Assembly: GCA_020310875.1 (NCBI GenBank)
Contig: MU260076.1
Span: 186,001 to 250,000 of the forward strand
Direction: 5' to 3'
Length of the DNA stretch: 64,000 bases
Source of the DNA: Ceratopteris richardii
Taxonomy: Eukaryota > Streptophyta > Polypodiopsida > Polypodiales > Pteridaceae
The notes under the pieces were generated by a model. The model had not been told where the DNA came from. It made no database searches and worked only from the letters and a program-made list of their open reading frames with translations. Both the position numbers and the translations under genes were made by a program. Positions 35,420-44,863 of the stretch are shown in pieces; the stretch's first letter is position 1; every line of letters starts with the position of its first letter.

Positions 35420-37140
35420 CTATAGCTTTGGTCCATCCAAGCTCTTTGTAAGCATATCAGCTATCTGATCTTTAGTTGAAGTATGAATGACTTCAATCTC
35501 CTTGTCCATCACTTTCTCCCTTAGAAAGTGATATTGAATCTCAATGTGTTTGGTCCTGGCATGAAAAACAGGATTAGCAGCTAAATACAATGAACTCATG
35601 TTATCTCCAAATAAAATTGGTATCCCATGCACAATGTCAAGACTCTTCATCAAGGTCTTGAGCCAAATCACTTCCTTTGCAGCTTCAACCATGCCTTTGT
35701 ATTCTGCTTCTGTAGAAGACAAAGCAACTGTATGTTGCTTCTTGGAACACCATGAGATAAGTTTATCTCCCACATAACACATGTATCCAAAAGTAGATCT
35801 TCTATCATCTGGATTACCTGCCCAATCTGCATCACTATAGATTTTGATATTTGTATCTGAGGTAAACCCATAATACAAACCTTCATTGAGTGTACCCTTA
35901 ATGTACCTCAACACTCTTTGACCTGCAATCCAATGCTCTTTCCTAGGACAATGCATGAATTGAGACAAAACCCCTACTGCATATGATAAATCAGGTCTAG
36001 TTAAAGTAGCATAGATAAGACTACCAATCAGACTCTGATATTGTCTCATGTCCTTGAACTCTTCACCACCAAACTTACTCAATTTGTGATTCACCTCCAT
36101 TGGTGTAGGTGCTACCCTGCAATCATCCATTTTAAACTTGATTAACAAGTTCTTCAAATACCTTTCTTGGGTCACAAATACTCCATGTTGAGTATATGTA
36201 ATCTCCATGCCCAAGAAGTATGACAAGTCTCCCAAGTCACTTATTTTGAATTCCTTTTCCATCTGCTTCTTGAGTCTTTGTATTCCTTCTTCATCTGTAC
36301 CTGTAAGGATTATATCATCAACATATATGCACATGTATATGAAACCATTATCACTTGCTTTGACAAGCAAGCTACTATCTGCCTTAGACACCTGAAATCC
36401 AAGTTCTTTCAAGAACTTTACAAGTCTATAGTTCCATGCCCTTGGGGCCTACTTCAAGCCATACAAAGCTCTCTTGAGCTTGCACACATGATCTGGATAC
36501 CTTTTATCTTTGAACCCTTGAGGTTGCTCCATGAACACATCATCTGAAATATAACCATTCAGAAAAGCATTTTTCACATCAAGTTGACATAACTTCCATC
36601 CTTTACATGCAGCAATAGCTATAAGTGTCCTGATGGTTGTCATCTTTGCCACAAGACTATAAGTCTCATCATAGTCAACACCATAAGTCTGAGCAAACCC
36701 TTTGACAACAAGTCTAGTTTTGTATCTAGACACACTTCCATCTGCAAACCTCTTGGTTTTGTAAACCCATTTGCATCCAATGATTTTCTGACTATTTGGT
36801 TTTGGAACCAAATCCCATGTTTGATTCTCCATCAATGCATCATATTCTTCCTGCATAGCTTTCTCCCATTTTTCCTTACCTCTTGCCTCTTCATATGTAG
36901 AAGGGTCTTCATCTGTATTCATCATATAAGCATAATCTTTTGTGGCAAAAAATGAAGTATTATAGCTATACCTTGTAGGTTGCCATCTGTTCCTTGTAGA
37001 CCTCCTAAGCTCTCCACTTCTTGAGGTTTCTGGTTCTTCATATTCAGGATCAAATCTTGGTATTTCTTCCACTTCAATCTGTACTTCATTATTCTCTTGT
37101 TCATCAAATATTTGAACCTTTGATTTACCTTTCCTTTGGC
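35420..37140 (-). pseudogene. Copia D2 reverse transcriptase - RNase H
   Basis: The frame 36449-37072 (MQEEYDALMENQTWDL, GCKWVYKTKRFADGS, NAFLNGYI, ALYGLK) ends at a TAG. It resumes in phase after that single codon, the following text being APRAWNYRL, so the change is one CAG-to-TAG type mutation. The frame 35420-36412 holds YVDDIILTGTDEEG, SDADWAGN, STEAEYKGM, GDNMSSLYLA and the end MLTKSLDGPKL. All catalytic residues are present. A frameshift between 37073 and 37140 separates it from integrase. Confidence 0.9.
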
Positions 37141-38127
37141 TTATTCTTCTTCATTACCTGTATTGATATTAATTGTACCTGCATACCAAGTGCTCTGCTC
37201 ATCAAATGTCACATCTTTAGAAACCATGAATTGATTTGTAGATGGACTCCACAATCTATAGCCCATTTGCTTATCATCATAACCAATGAAAACATATTTT
37301 TCAGCTTTAGGCTCCAACTTGTGCCTTAATTGTGATGGCACATAAGCATATGCCACACATCCAAAAACTCTGCAATGATCCAAGGTAGGTCTCTTACCCC
37401 ACCAAGCCTCATATGGTGTCATACCCTGCAAGGCTTTACATGGTAATCTATTAACCAAATAAGTAGCTGTATTTACAGCCTCAGCCCACAAATAATTAGG
37501 GCAATTTTTCTCCTTCATCATGGATCTTGCAAACTCAACAAGTGTTCTATTTCTCCTTTCTGCTACACCATTTTGTTGAGGAGAGTACCTGCAAGTAACT
37601 TCCCTTTTTATACCTGCATTCCACAAATAATCACTGAACTCATTAGAGAAATACTCTCCCCCTCCATCTGACCTTAGTCTTTTCAACTTGTGTCCTGTAA
37701 TTCTTTCTGCATATGCATGATAGTGTTTAAATGTATTAAACACTTCTGACTTATCTTTAATCACATAAATAGTGATCCATCTAGTAGCATCATCAACATA
37801 AATCACATAATACCTTGACCCATTTATACTGAAATCCTTTGATGGCCCCCACACATCTGTGTGTACCAATTCAAGCTTCTCTGAGTACATAAAACCATGC
37901 TTGGAGTAAGAATTCTTATGAGCCTTACCTAATTGACATGCCTCACATCTGTATGTCATATGTTGACCTGCAACATTAGGCAATCCAAGCACTGAACCAT
38001 TATTAATCATGTCTTTAATACCTCTTTCATTGAAATGTCCAAGCCTCTTGTGCCAAAGATCTAACTCAGAGATCTTATGTCCTCCATATGTGAACATAGC
38101 ATGACCAATATTGCCTTGAATCTTCAA
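37141..38127 (-). pseudogene. Copia D2 integrase
   Basis: It is in phase with the gag-protease frame; only the TAA at 38164-38166 separates them. It contains the zinc domain (LWHKRLGHFNERG, CEACQLGKAHK), the core (HTDVWGP, RSDGGGEYFSNEF, QQNGVAERRN) with complete D, D and E residues, and the C-terminal GCVAYAYVPSQ and GYDDKQMGYRLW blocks. The enzyme would insert the cDNA with a 5-bp stagger, in line with the duplications seen here. Confidence 0.9.
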
Positions 38128-38163
38128 TGTAAATAGTCTTCCTTCTTTCTTCCCTGAAACAAT

Positions 38164-39528
38164 CTATTTATATCCTTGACTAGGGTCTTCCACATATACT
38201 CCATCATTAGTGAACCTTACTTCATATCCCTTTTCAACAATTTTTCCTACACTTATCAAATTCTTAGGAATTGTAGGAACATACAAGACCTTACTCAATA
38301 AGGTACTACCATCCTTAGCCTTCACTGATCCAATTGACTTCACATTATGCTTTGTGTTGTCACCTATTTGAACAACATGATTAAACACCTTATTCTCCAA
38401 ATCAGTCATCAAAGATATATTACCACTCAGATGGTTGCTACACCCTGAGTCAATGTAGAAGACTCTCTGATCTTCACTCTGACTTTCACAAGTAGCATTC
38501 ATTATTAATGTTGAATCCTCCTTTTGATCTGAAGCATAATTATAGTAGGTGTTGTTGTGTTGTTGACTTTGGAATCCTCTACCTGCATTTCTTCCAAAGT
38601 AACTCCTACCACCTCTGCCTCTGAAATTACCTCTTTGATTTCTGCCTCCTCTTCCTCTAGAGTTATAGTTCTGATTATATCCATTATTATTCTGAGTATT
38701 ATGCCAACAATCATTAGCTAAGTGATTTGTCTTACCACAAATCCAGCAAGCTTTGCCTCCATCTTTGTTATTCCTGCCTCTTCCTCTACCTTTGCCACCT
38801 CCTCTACCTCTTAGGAAGTTGGCTTGACTAGTTGTGCCTTCATCTTCATTTGCTTGTTGTTTTCCTTTGCTATTCTTCTTCTTGTCCTTTGAGTACATTG
38901 CATGACCTGCACTCTTGTCACTATCTCCTTTAACATCCTGCTCAAATGTTAGCATATGACCTAGCAACTGATTTAAATCAGGAGTGAAATGATCAAGTGA
39001 TAACTCTGTAGACAAAATGAATGGCTTCCATTTGTCATCACCTCTTAAGCCTGTAAGAATTTGCCTTACCAATTTATCCTCCTCAATGTCTTCATCAACA
39101 GCTCCTAATGCATCTGCAATGTCTTTGATCCTTGTTACATAGTCTGAAATAGATTGAGAAGCCTTCTTCTTGAAGGTTGTAAACTCTGCCCATAAGGATG
39201 CCTTCCTTGACTTTGTAGTATTCTGGAAATGCTCCTCCAAAGCATTCCAAATATCAGTTGCACTTTCAAGAGCTCGAATATGAGGCAACAAGTAATCATT
39301 GACTGCCATATATATAATGCTCCTAGCTTGAGCATCTTTCTTCATCCAATTCTTCAAATCTGCTAACTCTTCCCTAGTTGGAACACTAGGATCTCTGAAA
39401 CTTGGCTTCTCCTCTTCACCTCTGATGTAGGCTATTAAATCTTTGCTCATAAGATGAGCTTCCATCCTCATTGACCATGCAGGATAGTTTTCCCTATCCA
39501 ATTTCTCTATCTGAAGAGAATCTCCCAT
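38164..39528 (-). CDS. Copia D2 gag and protease start
   Basis: A 454-codon open frame starts MGDSLQIEKLDRENYPAW 222 bp from the 5' LTR. It carries the copia Gag domain (ESATDIWNALEEHFQNTTKSR, residues about 95-120), an Arg-Gly-rich basic region, and a zinc knuckle CWICGKTNHLANDC (CX2CX4HX4C). The protease site YIDSGCSNHLSG keeps the catalytic DSG that D1 and D3 have lost. It ends at a TAA where D1 has CAA (GYK then IVSGKKEGR), so the stop is a single C-to-T change and the original frame ran on into integrase. Confidence 0.9.
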   Translation of the reverse strand: MGDSLQIEKLDRENYPAWSMRMEAHLMSKDLIAYIRGEEEKPSFRDPSVPTREELADLKNWMKKDAQARSIIYMAVNDYLLPHIRALESATDIWNALEEHFQNTTKSRKASLWAEFTTFKKKASQSISDYVTRIKDIADALGAVDEDIEEDKLVRQILTGLRGDDKWKPFILSTELSLDHFTPDLNQLLGHMLTFEQDVKGDSDKSAGHAMYSKDKKKNSKGKQQANEDEGTTSQANFLRGRGGGKGRGRGRNNKDGGKACWICGKTNHLANDCWHNTQNNNGYNQNYNSRGRGGRNQRGNFRGRGGRSYFGRNAGRGFQSQQHNNTYYNYASDQKEDSTLIMNATCESQSEDQRVFYIDSGCSNHLSGNISLMTDLENKVFNHVVQIGDNTKHNVKSIGSVKAKDGSTLLSKVLYVPTIPKNLISVGKIVEKGYEVRFTNDGVYVEDPSQGYK

Positions 39529-39737
39529 CTTGTGTCCTCCTGTGTATTGAAAACTTCAACCTTTATGAGCAGTATGTGTACCTTTACTTCGAATTAGACT
39601 CCTTTTGTCCTTCTTGATGTTGTATGGTCTCCTCCTCAAGCTTTGCCTTCAAACTTTCACCTTCTAGCTCTTCAATTGTTGAAATTCTTGAATCTGTAGC
39701 AGTCGGGATCCTCCTTTTCTTGATTTTGATGTCTCCT

Positions 39738-39749
39738 GCTCTGATACCA
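39738..39749 (-). other. Primer-binding site of copia D2 (tRNA-Met)
   Basis: The minus strand reads TGGTATCAGAGC, a perfect 12-base complement of initiator tRNA-Met, one base from the LTR. Confidence 0.92.
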
Positions 39750-39750
39750 C

Positions 39751-40771
39751 TGATGGAGAGTGTTAATCTCCAAAAGAACAACCTACTCTTGTGATTAGAG
39801 CACCTCTATACCAAGAGTAAGTCAAAACCTTTACCAAATTAGAGGTCCAATCTCCAAATTATCAAAACTTGAAAATTCTGTGAAGAAGATGAAACACAGA
39901 AAGTCTGCTGCATAATTTCTTCTCATTGACTTATCAAATCTTTAAAGTTTTCTATGAAAATTTGTAAGGAGTGTCGCCTAGAGATTGCGCACCTCCTCCA
40001 AGTTAAAGTTCTTCAAAAGGTTTAGTATAACTTGAGAAATCAACTTCACAAGTTACCTATGTCTGAATCTGCACTTCTGAGAAGTCGATTTAGACACCCC
40101 TAACTTCTTGACTTCAATTCTCTCAGTACAAAACCCCTTTAAGCAAATGCTTCTAGCCACGAGTAGATCACCTTCCAACTTAAAGATTAAGTGCTTGCTT
40201 GCACAAAACTTTAAACTATGGAGTGAGAACTGATCAAAAGATTAAGATCGAAAATTGCGCCTGTTTCAGAGAACTGTGAACACTCAACACATATGAATGT
40301 TCCTACACACAATTCTCCTAGCCTGTTTGCAATTAGACTCTGAAACTCAGGTCACAAACTCATTAACTACCAACTTAGATATCCTCAAAAAGATTTTACA
40401 ATTGATCAAACACAGATGGAGCAGACACGAAAAGATCGGGCGCAATATTTCTTCATTTACTCAGGAAGTTACAGTTGAGTGATGAGAGAAAACTCAACTA
40501 ACTTTTCACATGTCTCATGACATCTCTATTCCTCATTCTTGACTTCTATCTATTCAAACATAATCTCTCATATCACGCCTTGACATTTTCAAGGTATTTA
40601 TAGATAAATTTGTACAAGTCTATGACTAATCAAAGATCTAAGTGAACTATGTACATATGTGTACATTCCTCACATACTCTGAATGTATCTTCCTTCCAAG
40701 CTTCAAGAATTCATCTCATCCTTCATTCTTTAGTCTTCAAACATTCAATTGGTGATTGATCTGCACCAACA
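39751..40771 (-). repeat. 5' LTR of copia D2
   Basis: It is 1,021 bp, the same length as the 3' copy, about 1.1% different by eye and without indels. Confidence 0.95.
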
Positions 40772-41377
40772 TTTCATCATCAACCGAAGAGTAGAGGCAA
40801 AACTCTGATATGAATCAGGAAGACCATTCAGAAGGGTCTGCACAAGTGAGCTATCTGGTATAACCTCATCAGCAGAAATCAATTGTTCCTTCAGGTCTTT
40901 GATCTTTGTAAGAAAACTGTCCATAGAATCACCTTCATTCATGTGCTCACTCTCCAACTGTTTTTGGAGGTAAGCAACACGAGCCTCATTCCTAGCCTGG
41001 TACAAAGTGGTAAGTGTATCCCAAGCATCCTTTGTTGTTTTGCAAGAGCGAATGTGAGGAATAATGGCACGTTTGACAGACAAGGCTATCAATGCATGTG
41101 CCTGGGCATCTCTGCCATCCCAACGAATCTGCTCTGCAGTAGGTGCAACAGAAACAGCAGCACGAACAGGAATCTGTGGAATATCATCTTCGACACCATC
41201 TTCATCAGCTCCAACACCTGTATTTGCAACAGGACGTCTTTCAACACCCTGCACAATGTTCCACAATCCTTTTGCAACCAGTACATGTCGCATCATATAA
41301 GCCCATAATGGGTAGTTGGTACCATCCAACTTATCCTCAACAGCCAACATACGGAATACATCACTGCTTTCAGCCAT
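40772..41377 (-). CDS. Copia F gag, N-terminal part
   Basis: It starts MAESSDVFRMLAVEDKLDGT and carries the copia Gag domain (AWDTLTTLYQARNEARVAYL, KIKDLKEQLISADEVIPDSS). It is cut by D2 at 40771. The 5-bp duplication accounts for the junction, and the phase matches the frame at 34333, so before D2 arrived the element had one uninterrupted frame of 1,415 codons including the stop. As it stands the protein would end shortly after entering the D2 LTR. Confidence 0.92.
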
Positions 41378-41663
41378 GGCCGGTGACTAAAATACCTTGA
41401 TGCAGAAAATTGACTGTATCTCAAAAAGTTGAACAGAACTGCCCAGACGAGTTCTGCTAGACCTGTAGCAGACTTCGAGACGCTTAAACTGGCGAACAGA
41501 AACTATTATATATCTTTGGCACAAAAGGACGAAATAGCCTGCACAAGCACTGTGATAGTGCGTTCGGAGGCCGAAACACCCTGAGTATGCTCACCAAATT
41601 TTGTGCGAATCTGAGACTGCAAACGCAGGAGTGTCGACGGCGCCCTAGAAGAAGCGACGACCG

Positions 41664-41675
41664 GCTCTGATACCA
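41664..41675 (-). other. Primer-binding site of copia F (tRNA-Met)
   Basis: The minus strand reads TGGTATCAGAGC two bases from the LTR end. Confidence 0.9.
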
Positions 41676-41677
41676 AT

Positions 41678-41907
41678 TGTTGGAGATAGACTTCTGCGGA
41701 AGCACGCGAACAGCACAAGGAAGAACACGAAGCTTGGAGCACAACACACAAGACTGAATGTATTACTAGAGAATGTACAAAGATAAGTAGCCCATTAGGG
41801 CAATAGGCGTATATACAAGCCGGGGGAAAAAAACCTCCTAAAGAGGGAAAAAAGTGCCCCGGCAGTCCTAGAGTGTTCACACACATCACTACCTAAATAT
41901 ATCAACA
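41678..41907 (-). repeat. 5' LTR of copia F
   Basis: It is 230 bp and matches the 3' copy except at two positions. A leader of about 300 bp separates it from the gag start at 41377. Confidence 0.95.
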
Positions 41908-41912
41908 CACAT

Positions 41913-42930
41913 GTAGTCCGATTAAAAGCACACTCTATGTACACAAAAGTGGGGTTGATCTTATAGTGCTTGTTCTTTATGTCGATGACATACTCTTGAC
42001 TGGGTCATGTGATGCAAAACTTGACATTCTTATGGCTGATTTGCAGCATACTTTTGATGTCACTTATCTTGGTCTTTTGAGCTACTATCTTGGCATCCAC
42101 TTTGTATCCGTTGAGGGGGGAATTGTTATGCATCAAGCAAAGTATCTTGAAAAACTACTTCAGCGTTTTGACTTTGAGGATTGTAAGCCAGTTTCCACAC
42201 CACTTGAGACAGGATTTAGGTTCTCAGTTGAGGATTCCAGTGATGCATTTGACACTTCTCTTTATCAACAAGTTGTGGGTTGTCTTATATATGCATGCAA
42301 CACAAGGCCGTGTATATAGTACGCAGTTTCCCAGTTGAGTTGATTCATGCATAGCCCTGACACTAAGCATTGGCAAGAGGTAAAACGTGTATTTAAATAT
42401 CTGAGAGGCACTTTGAGCTTAGGTCTCTTTTATGGCAGAGAAGTTTAGCCATGCTTGCATGCTTTTACAAATAGTGATTGGGCTGGTTGTTGTGATACTC
42501 ACGTGTCCACTAATGGTAATTGCTTTTTCCTTAGAGACTCATGCATATCTTGGTTGAGTAAGAAGCAAGCTACAGTGGCGACATCGAGTTGTGAAGTTGA
42601 GTATAGGGCATTTTTCATAGCTACAGTGGAGTGTATATGGCTAAGATGCCTATTGATGGATTTTTGGATGGAGATTGATGCTGCTACACATATTCTCACT
42701 AATAGTCAGAGTTCTTTGGCTGTTGCACGAAACCCAGTGTTTCATGCACAGACCAAACATATTGAGGTGCATTATCACTATGTGAGAGAGCGCCTTCATG
42801 CAGGAGATATTGATTTGGTATATGTGCCTACACAAGATAATGTGGCAGACATATTCACCAAAGCTCTTCCATGGAAAAGTTTGAAGCTTTTCGCAAAGAT
42901 TTAGGCTTATTACCTTGTGGGGGTTGATCT
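41913..42930 (+). pseudogene. Copia E RT C-terminus and RNase H, after F
   Basis: It resumes the E frame inside the codon broken by F: the text SPIKSTLYVHKS leads to YVDDILLTG. In-frame TAG at 42317-42319, TGA near 42338 and TAG near 42446 interrupt it. RNase H follows (TNSDWAGC, CEVEYRAF, TNSQSSLAV, KHIEVHYHYVRERL). In RNase H the expected aspartates of DSDW and TDSQ are Asn. A one-base loss near 42870 shifts the last residues; the proper end is near 42930. Confidence 0.88.
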
Positions 42931-42960
42931 ATCACTCCCTGTATGTGTTCACATCATTCA

Positions 42961-42971
42961 CTCTGGGGGGG
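42961..42971 (+). other. Polypurine tract of copia E
   Basis: CTCTGGGGGGG lies two bases before the 3' LTR start. Confidence 0.7.
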
Positions 42972-42973
42972 TT

Positions 42974-43265
42974 TGTTACACTTATGTGTTCCTCAAGTAG
43001 CTTTGATGTGAACCTTTTCCCTATACATGGGCACTTTTTACTCTAGTGCTGGCTAGAGGTTTTTTCCCGATGTTACCACATACTTGATACTCTCATATGT
43101 GGTGGTACTTTGTACTTAGCGATAATATTCAACTCTTACTTCAGTTTAGTTCATCATCAATAGAGAGAGCTATTCCAACCATCGTCTTCTCCGTGTGTCT
43201 TGCTGCATTTGTGCTCCTTGTGTGTGCTTCTTGTGTGTCTCTCACACTTCTACACACACCCAACA
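42974..43265 (+). repeat. 3' LTR of copia E
   Basis: It is 292 bp with TG...CA ends and is followed by the target duplication GTCCT. Confidence 0.93.
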
Positions 43266-43270
43266 GTCCT

Positions 43271-43323
43271 TTGACTTCAAGTCTTTATCCAAAACATCAA
43301 TTTGTGATTGACTTGCATCAACA
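43271..43323 (-). repeat. Scrap of a D-family LTR start, inverted relative to D1
   Basis: The reverse complement begins TGTTGATGCAAGTCAATCAC and matches the start of the D LTR (compare 9590-9642 and 40720-40771). It abuts copia A2 at 43324. With E removed it joins the plus-oriented D1 LTR at about 26465-26473. Confidence 0.75.
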
Positions 43324-44223
43324 AAGGATTAGACATATATCTGCTCACAACTCCCACTACAAAAGCACTATTTGGTCTCGTAGCTACCATAGCATACATC
43401 AGACTACCAACAACAGACTCATAGGGAATTTTGGTCATGAATTCCTTTTCCTCATTTGATTTGGGGCAATCATCCTTGCTCGGTTTCACATATGTGGGTA
43501 AAGGTGTACTCAATGCATTTCCACCCTGCATATTGAATATGTGAAGTATTTTGGATATGTACTCACTTTGAGACAAGTATATGCATCTTTTACTCCTATC
43601 ACAAGTAATGCATATACTTGTGTGACTCTCAACTTCTTTTTGAGAATTGATAAGTCATAAGAGGACTTCCTAGCAATCAACATATCATCCACATAAAGTA
43701 TCAAGCTACCATCTGAGCATCTCTTGGTGTAGAGAGAATGCTCTTCACTGCTTTGAGAATAGCCTTGAGACTTCATAAAAGCTTCAAACTTTTGGTACCA
43801 TTGTCTAGGGGAGTGTTTAAGTCCATACAAGCTCTTCTTGAGCTTACAAACTATAGTTTCCTTGCTAGGAACTACATAACCCTCTGGTTGTTCCATATAT
43901 ATCTCATGTGTAAGATCTCCATGCAAGAAAGTAGTTTCCACATCCATTTGGACTAGCTCTATGTCCTCCATTACAATGAATCTAAGCAACATACGTAGGG
44001 TAGTCATCTTGACCACTAAAGAGAAGATTTCCTCGAAATCAATGCTATGTTGTTGCTTAAAACCCTTTGCAACAAGTCGTGCTTTATACTTTGGAGAAGC
44101 ACTATCTGATGTGAATTTTAGCTTATATACCCATTTACATGGTAAAGCTTTCCTACCCTTTGGCAAAGGTACTAGATCCCAAGTACTATTCTTGTGAATA
44201 GAATCCGACTCACTCTTCATGGC
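43324..44223 (-). pseudogene. Copia A2 reverse transcriptase, left of gypsy G
   Basis: The minus-strand frame 43510-44220 reads KSESDSIHKNSTWDLVPLP, YKARLVAKGFKQQHS, TTFLHGDLTH, LYGLKHSPRQWYQKFEAF and LYVDDMLIARKSS, close to A1. After a deletion the end continues in another frame at 43277-43576 (LSQSEYISKILHIFNMQG, VGSLMYAM). It is cut off at 43324 by the D LTR scrap, so RNase H is missing. Gypsy G begins at 44224, splitting this RT from its upstream part at 57985. Confidence 0.88.
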
Positions 44224-44838
44224 TGTTGAAGCTCAAAGTCAAGGACAAAGATAAAGCACAGAAGCATATCAAAAGGTGGACACACAAGGAAAGGGAGCAA
44301 GTAGGGAGCTCCAAGAAGTGTATGTCAAATTTTCAGAAGAATCCCCTACAAAAATAGTGATTTTCATCACTAAAAACCATTGTAAATACCATTATCTATT
44401 TTTAGTAACTCCATTTTGTTCAAGCCGAGGAGTCCTCGAGCTTGAGGAGTATTAGAAGTACCATCGTACCAATTTTTTTAATTTTTAGACTTCGTTTGAG
44501 CCCTCAAATAAGCCCTGGAACCTAATTTTTAACTAGGTCGGACACTAGGTCTGGAGAGGGCCAAAACTAGTCAAAAAACTATAAAAAGAGCTAGAGAGCT
44601 CATTTTGGGGGTTAGCTGGTTAGAGAATAGAACTTTTGTAAGAGAACTCTTTTGCAATCTAAGCTTTCCATTGTTCCCCTCTTTGATCTTACTTTGTGCG
44701 CGTGTGTGTGTATGTGTGTGCATGTTTGTGTGCTTTCACTCACGCACTTGTGCCTTCACTTGCTCGTGGTCTTCATACCGGTCCTCACGTCTCTGCGGAT
44801 TGACAAGTAAAGGAGGTGGTGCTTACGCTTGAGCTACA
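44224..44838 (+). repeat. 5' LTR of gypsy G
   Basis: It is 615 bp. A TATA box (ACTATAAAAAGAG, 44579-44591) would start transcription near 44610. A GT-rich tract (GTGTGTGTATGTGTGTGC) lies at about 44702-44720. The only other copy in the window is the 3' LTR. Confidence 0.96.
44579..44591 (+). promoter_or_regulatory. TATA box in the gypsy G LTR
   Basis: ACTATAAAAAGAG matches the plant TATA consensus and sits in mid-LTR, as expected for the U3-R border. The 3' LTR has the same motif at 57725-57737. Confidence 0.65.
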
Positions 44839-44846
44839 CCAAATTT

Positions 44847-44863
44847 TGGCGCCGTTGCCGGGG
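44847..44863 (+). other. Primer-binding site of gypsy G (tRNA-Asp)
   Basis: TGGCGCCGTTGCCGGGG is a 17-base complement to the 3' end of plant tRNA-Asp including CCA. It begins eight bases after the LTR. Confidence 0.92.

Larger units (their letters stand above)
34334..40771 (-). mobile_element. Copia element D2, exact boundaries, nearly intact
   Basis: The element is 6,438 bp. Both LTRs (34334-35354 and 39751-40771) are 1,021 bp, and the target duplication TTTCA flanks them (34329-34333 and 40772-40776). It is inserted in the gag part of F. About 11 of 1,021 LTR positions differ by eye. Its frame has two nonsense codons and one frameshift, so it is the best preserved D-family copy in the window. 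Confidence 0.96.
30386..41907 (-). mobile_element. Copia element F, exact boundaries, split by D2
   Basis: Both LTRs (30386-30615 and 41678-41907) are 230 bp. The target duplication CACAT flanks them (30381-30385 and 41908-41912). The element is minus strand, with tRNA-Met primer site, gag-pol and purine tract in order. By eye its LTRs differ at two positions. Apart from the D2 insertion its coding frame has no stop or frameshift. Confidence 0.96.
26479..43265 (+). mobile_element. Copia element E, exact boundaries, split by F
   Basis: The LTRs 26479-26770 and 42974-43265 are both 292 bp, start TGTTACAC and end CCCAACA. The 5-bp target duplication GTCCT flanks both sides (26474-26478 and 43266-43270). 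The primer site, gag-pol and purine tract are in order on the plus strand. Element F is inserted in the RT domain. By eye the LTRs differ at about 19 of 292 positions (about 6.5%), the highest of the complete elements here. Confidence 0.95.

Noticed and set aside
44605..44832. 75-codon frame repeated at 57751-57978
   Set aside because: It lies wholly inside the two gypsy G LTRs and is a by-product of LTR sequence.
44847..44863. Part of a genuine tRNA-Asp gene
   Set aside because: Only the 17-base complement of the tRNA 3' end is present at the correct place after the LTR; it is a primer-binding site.
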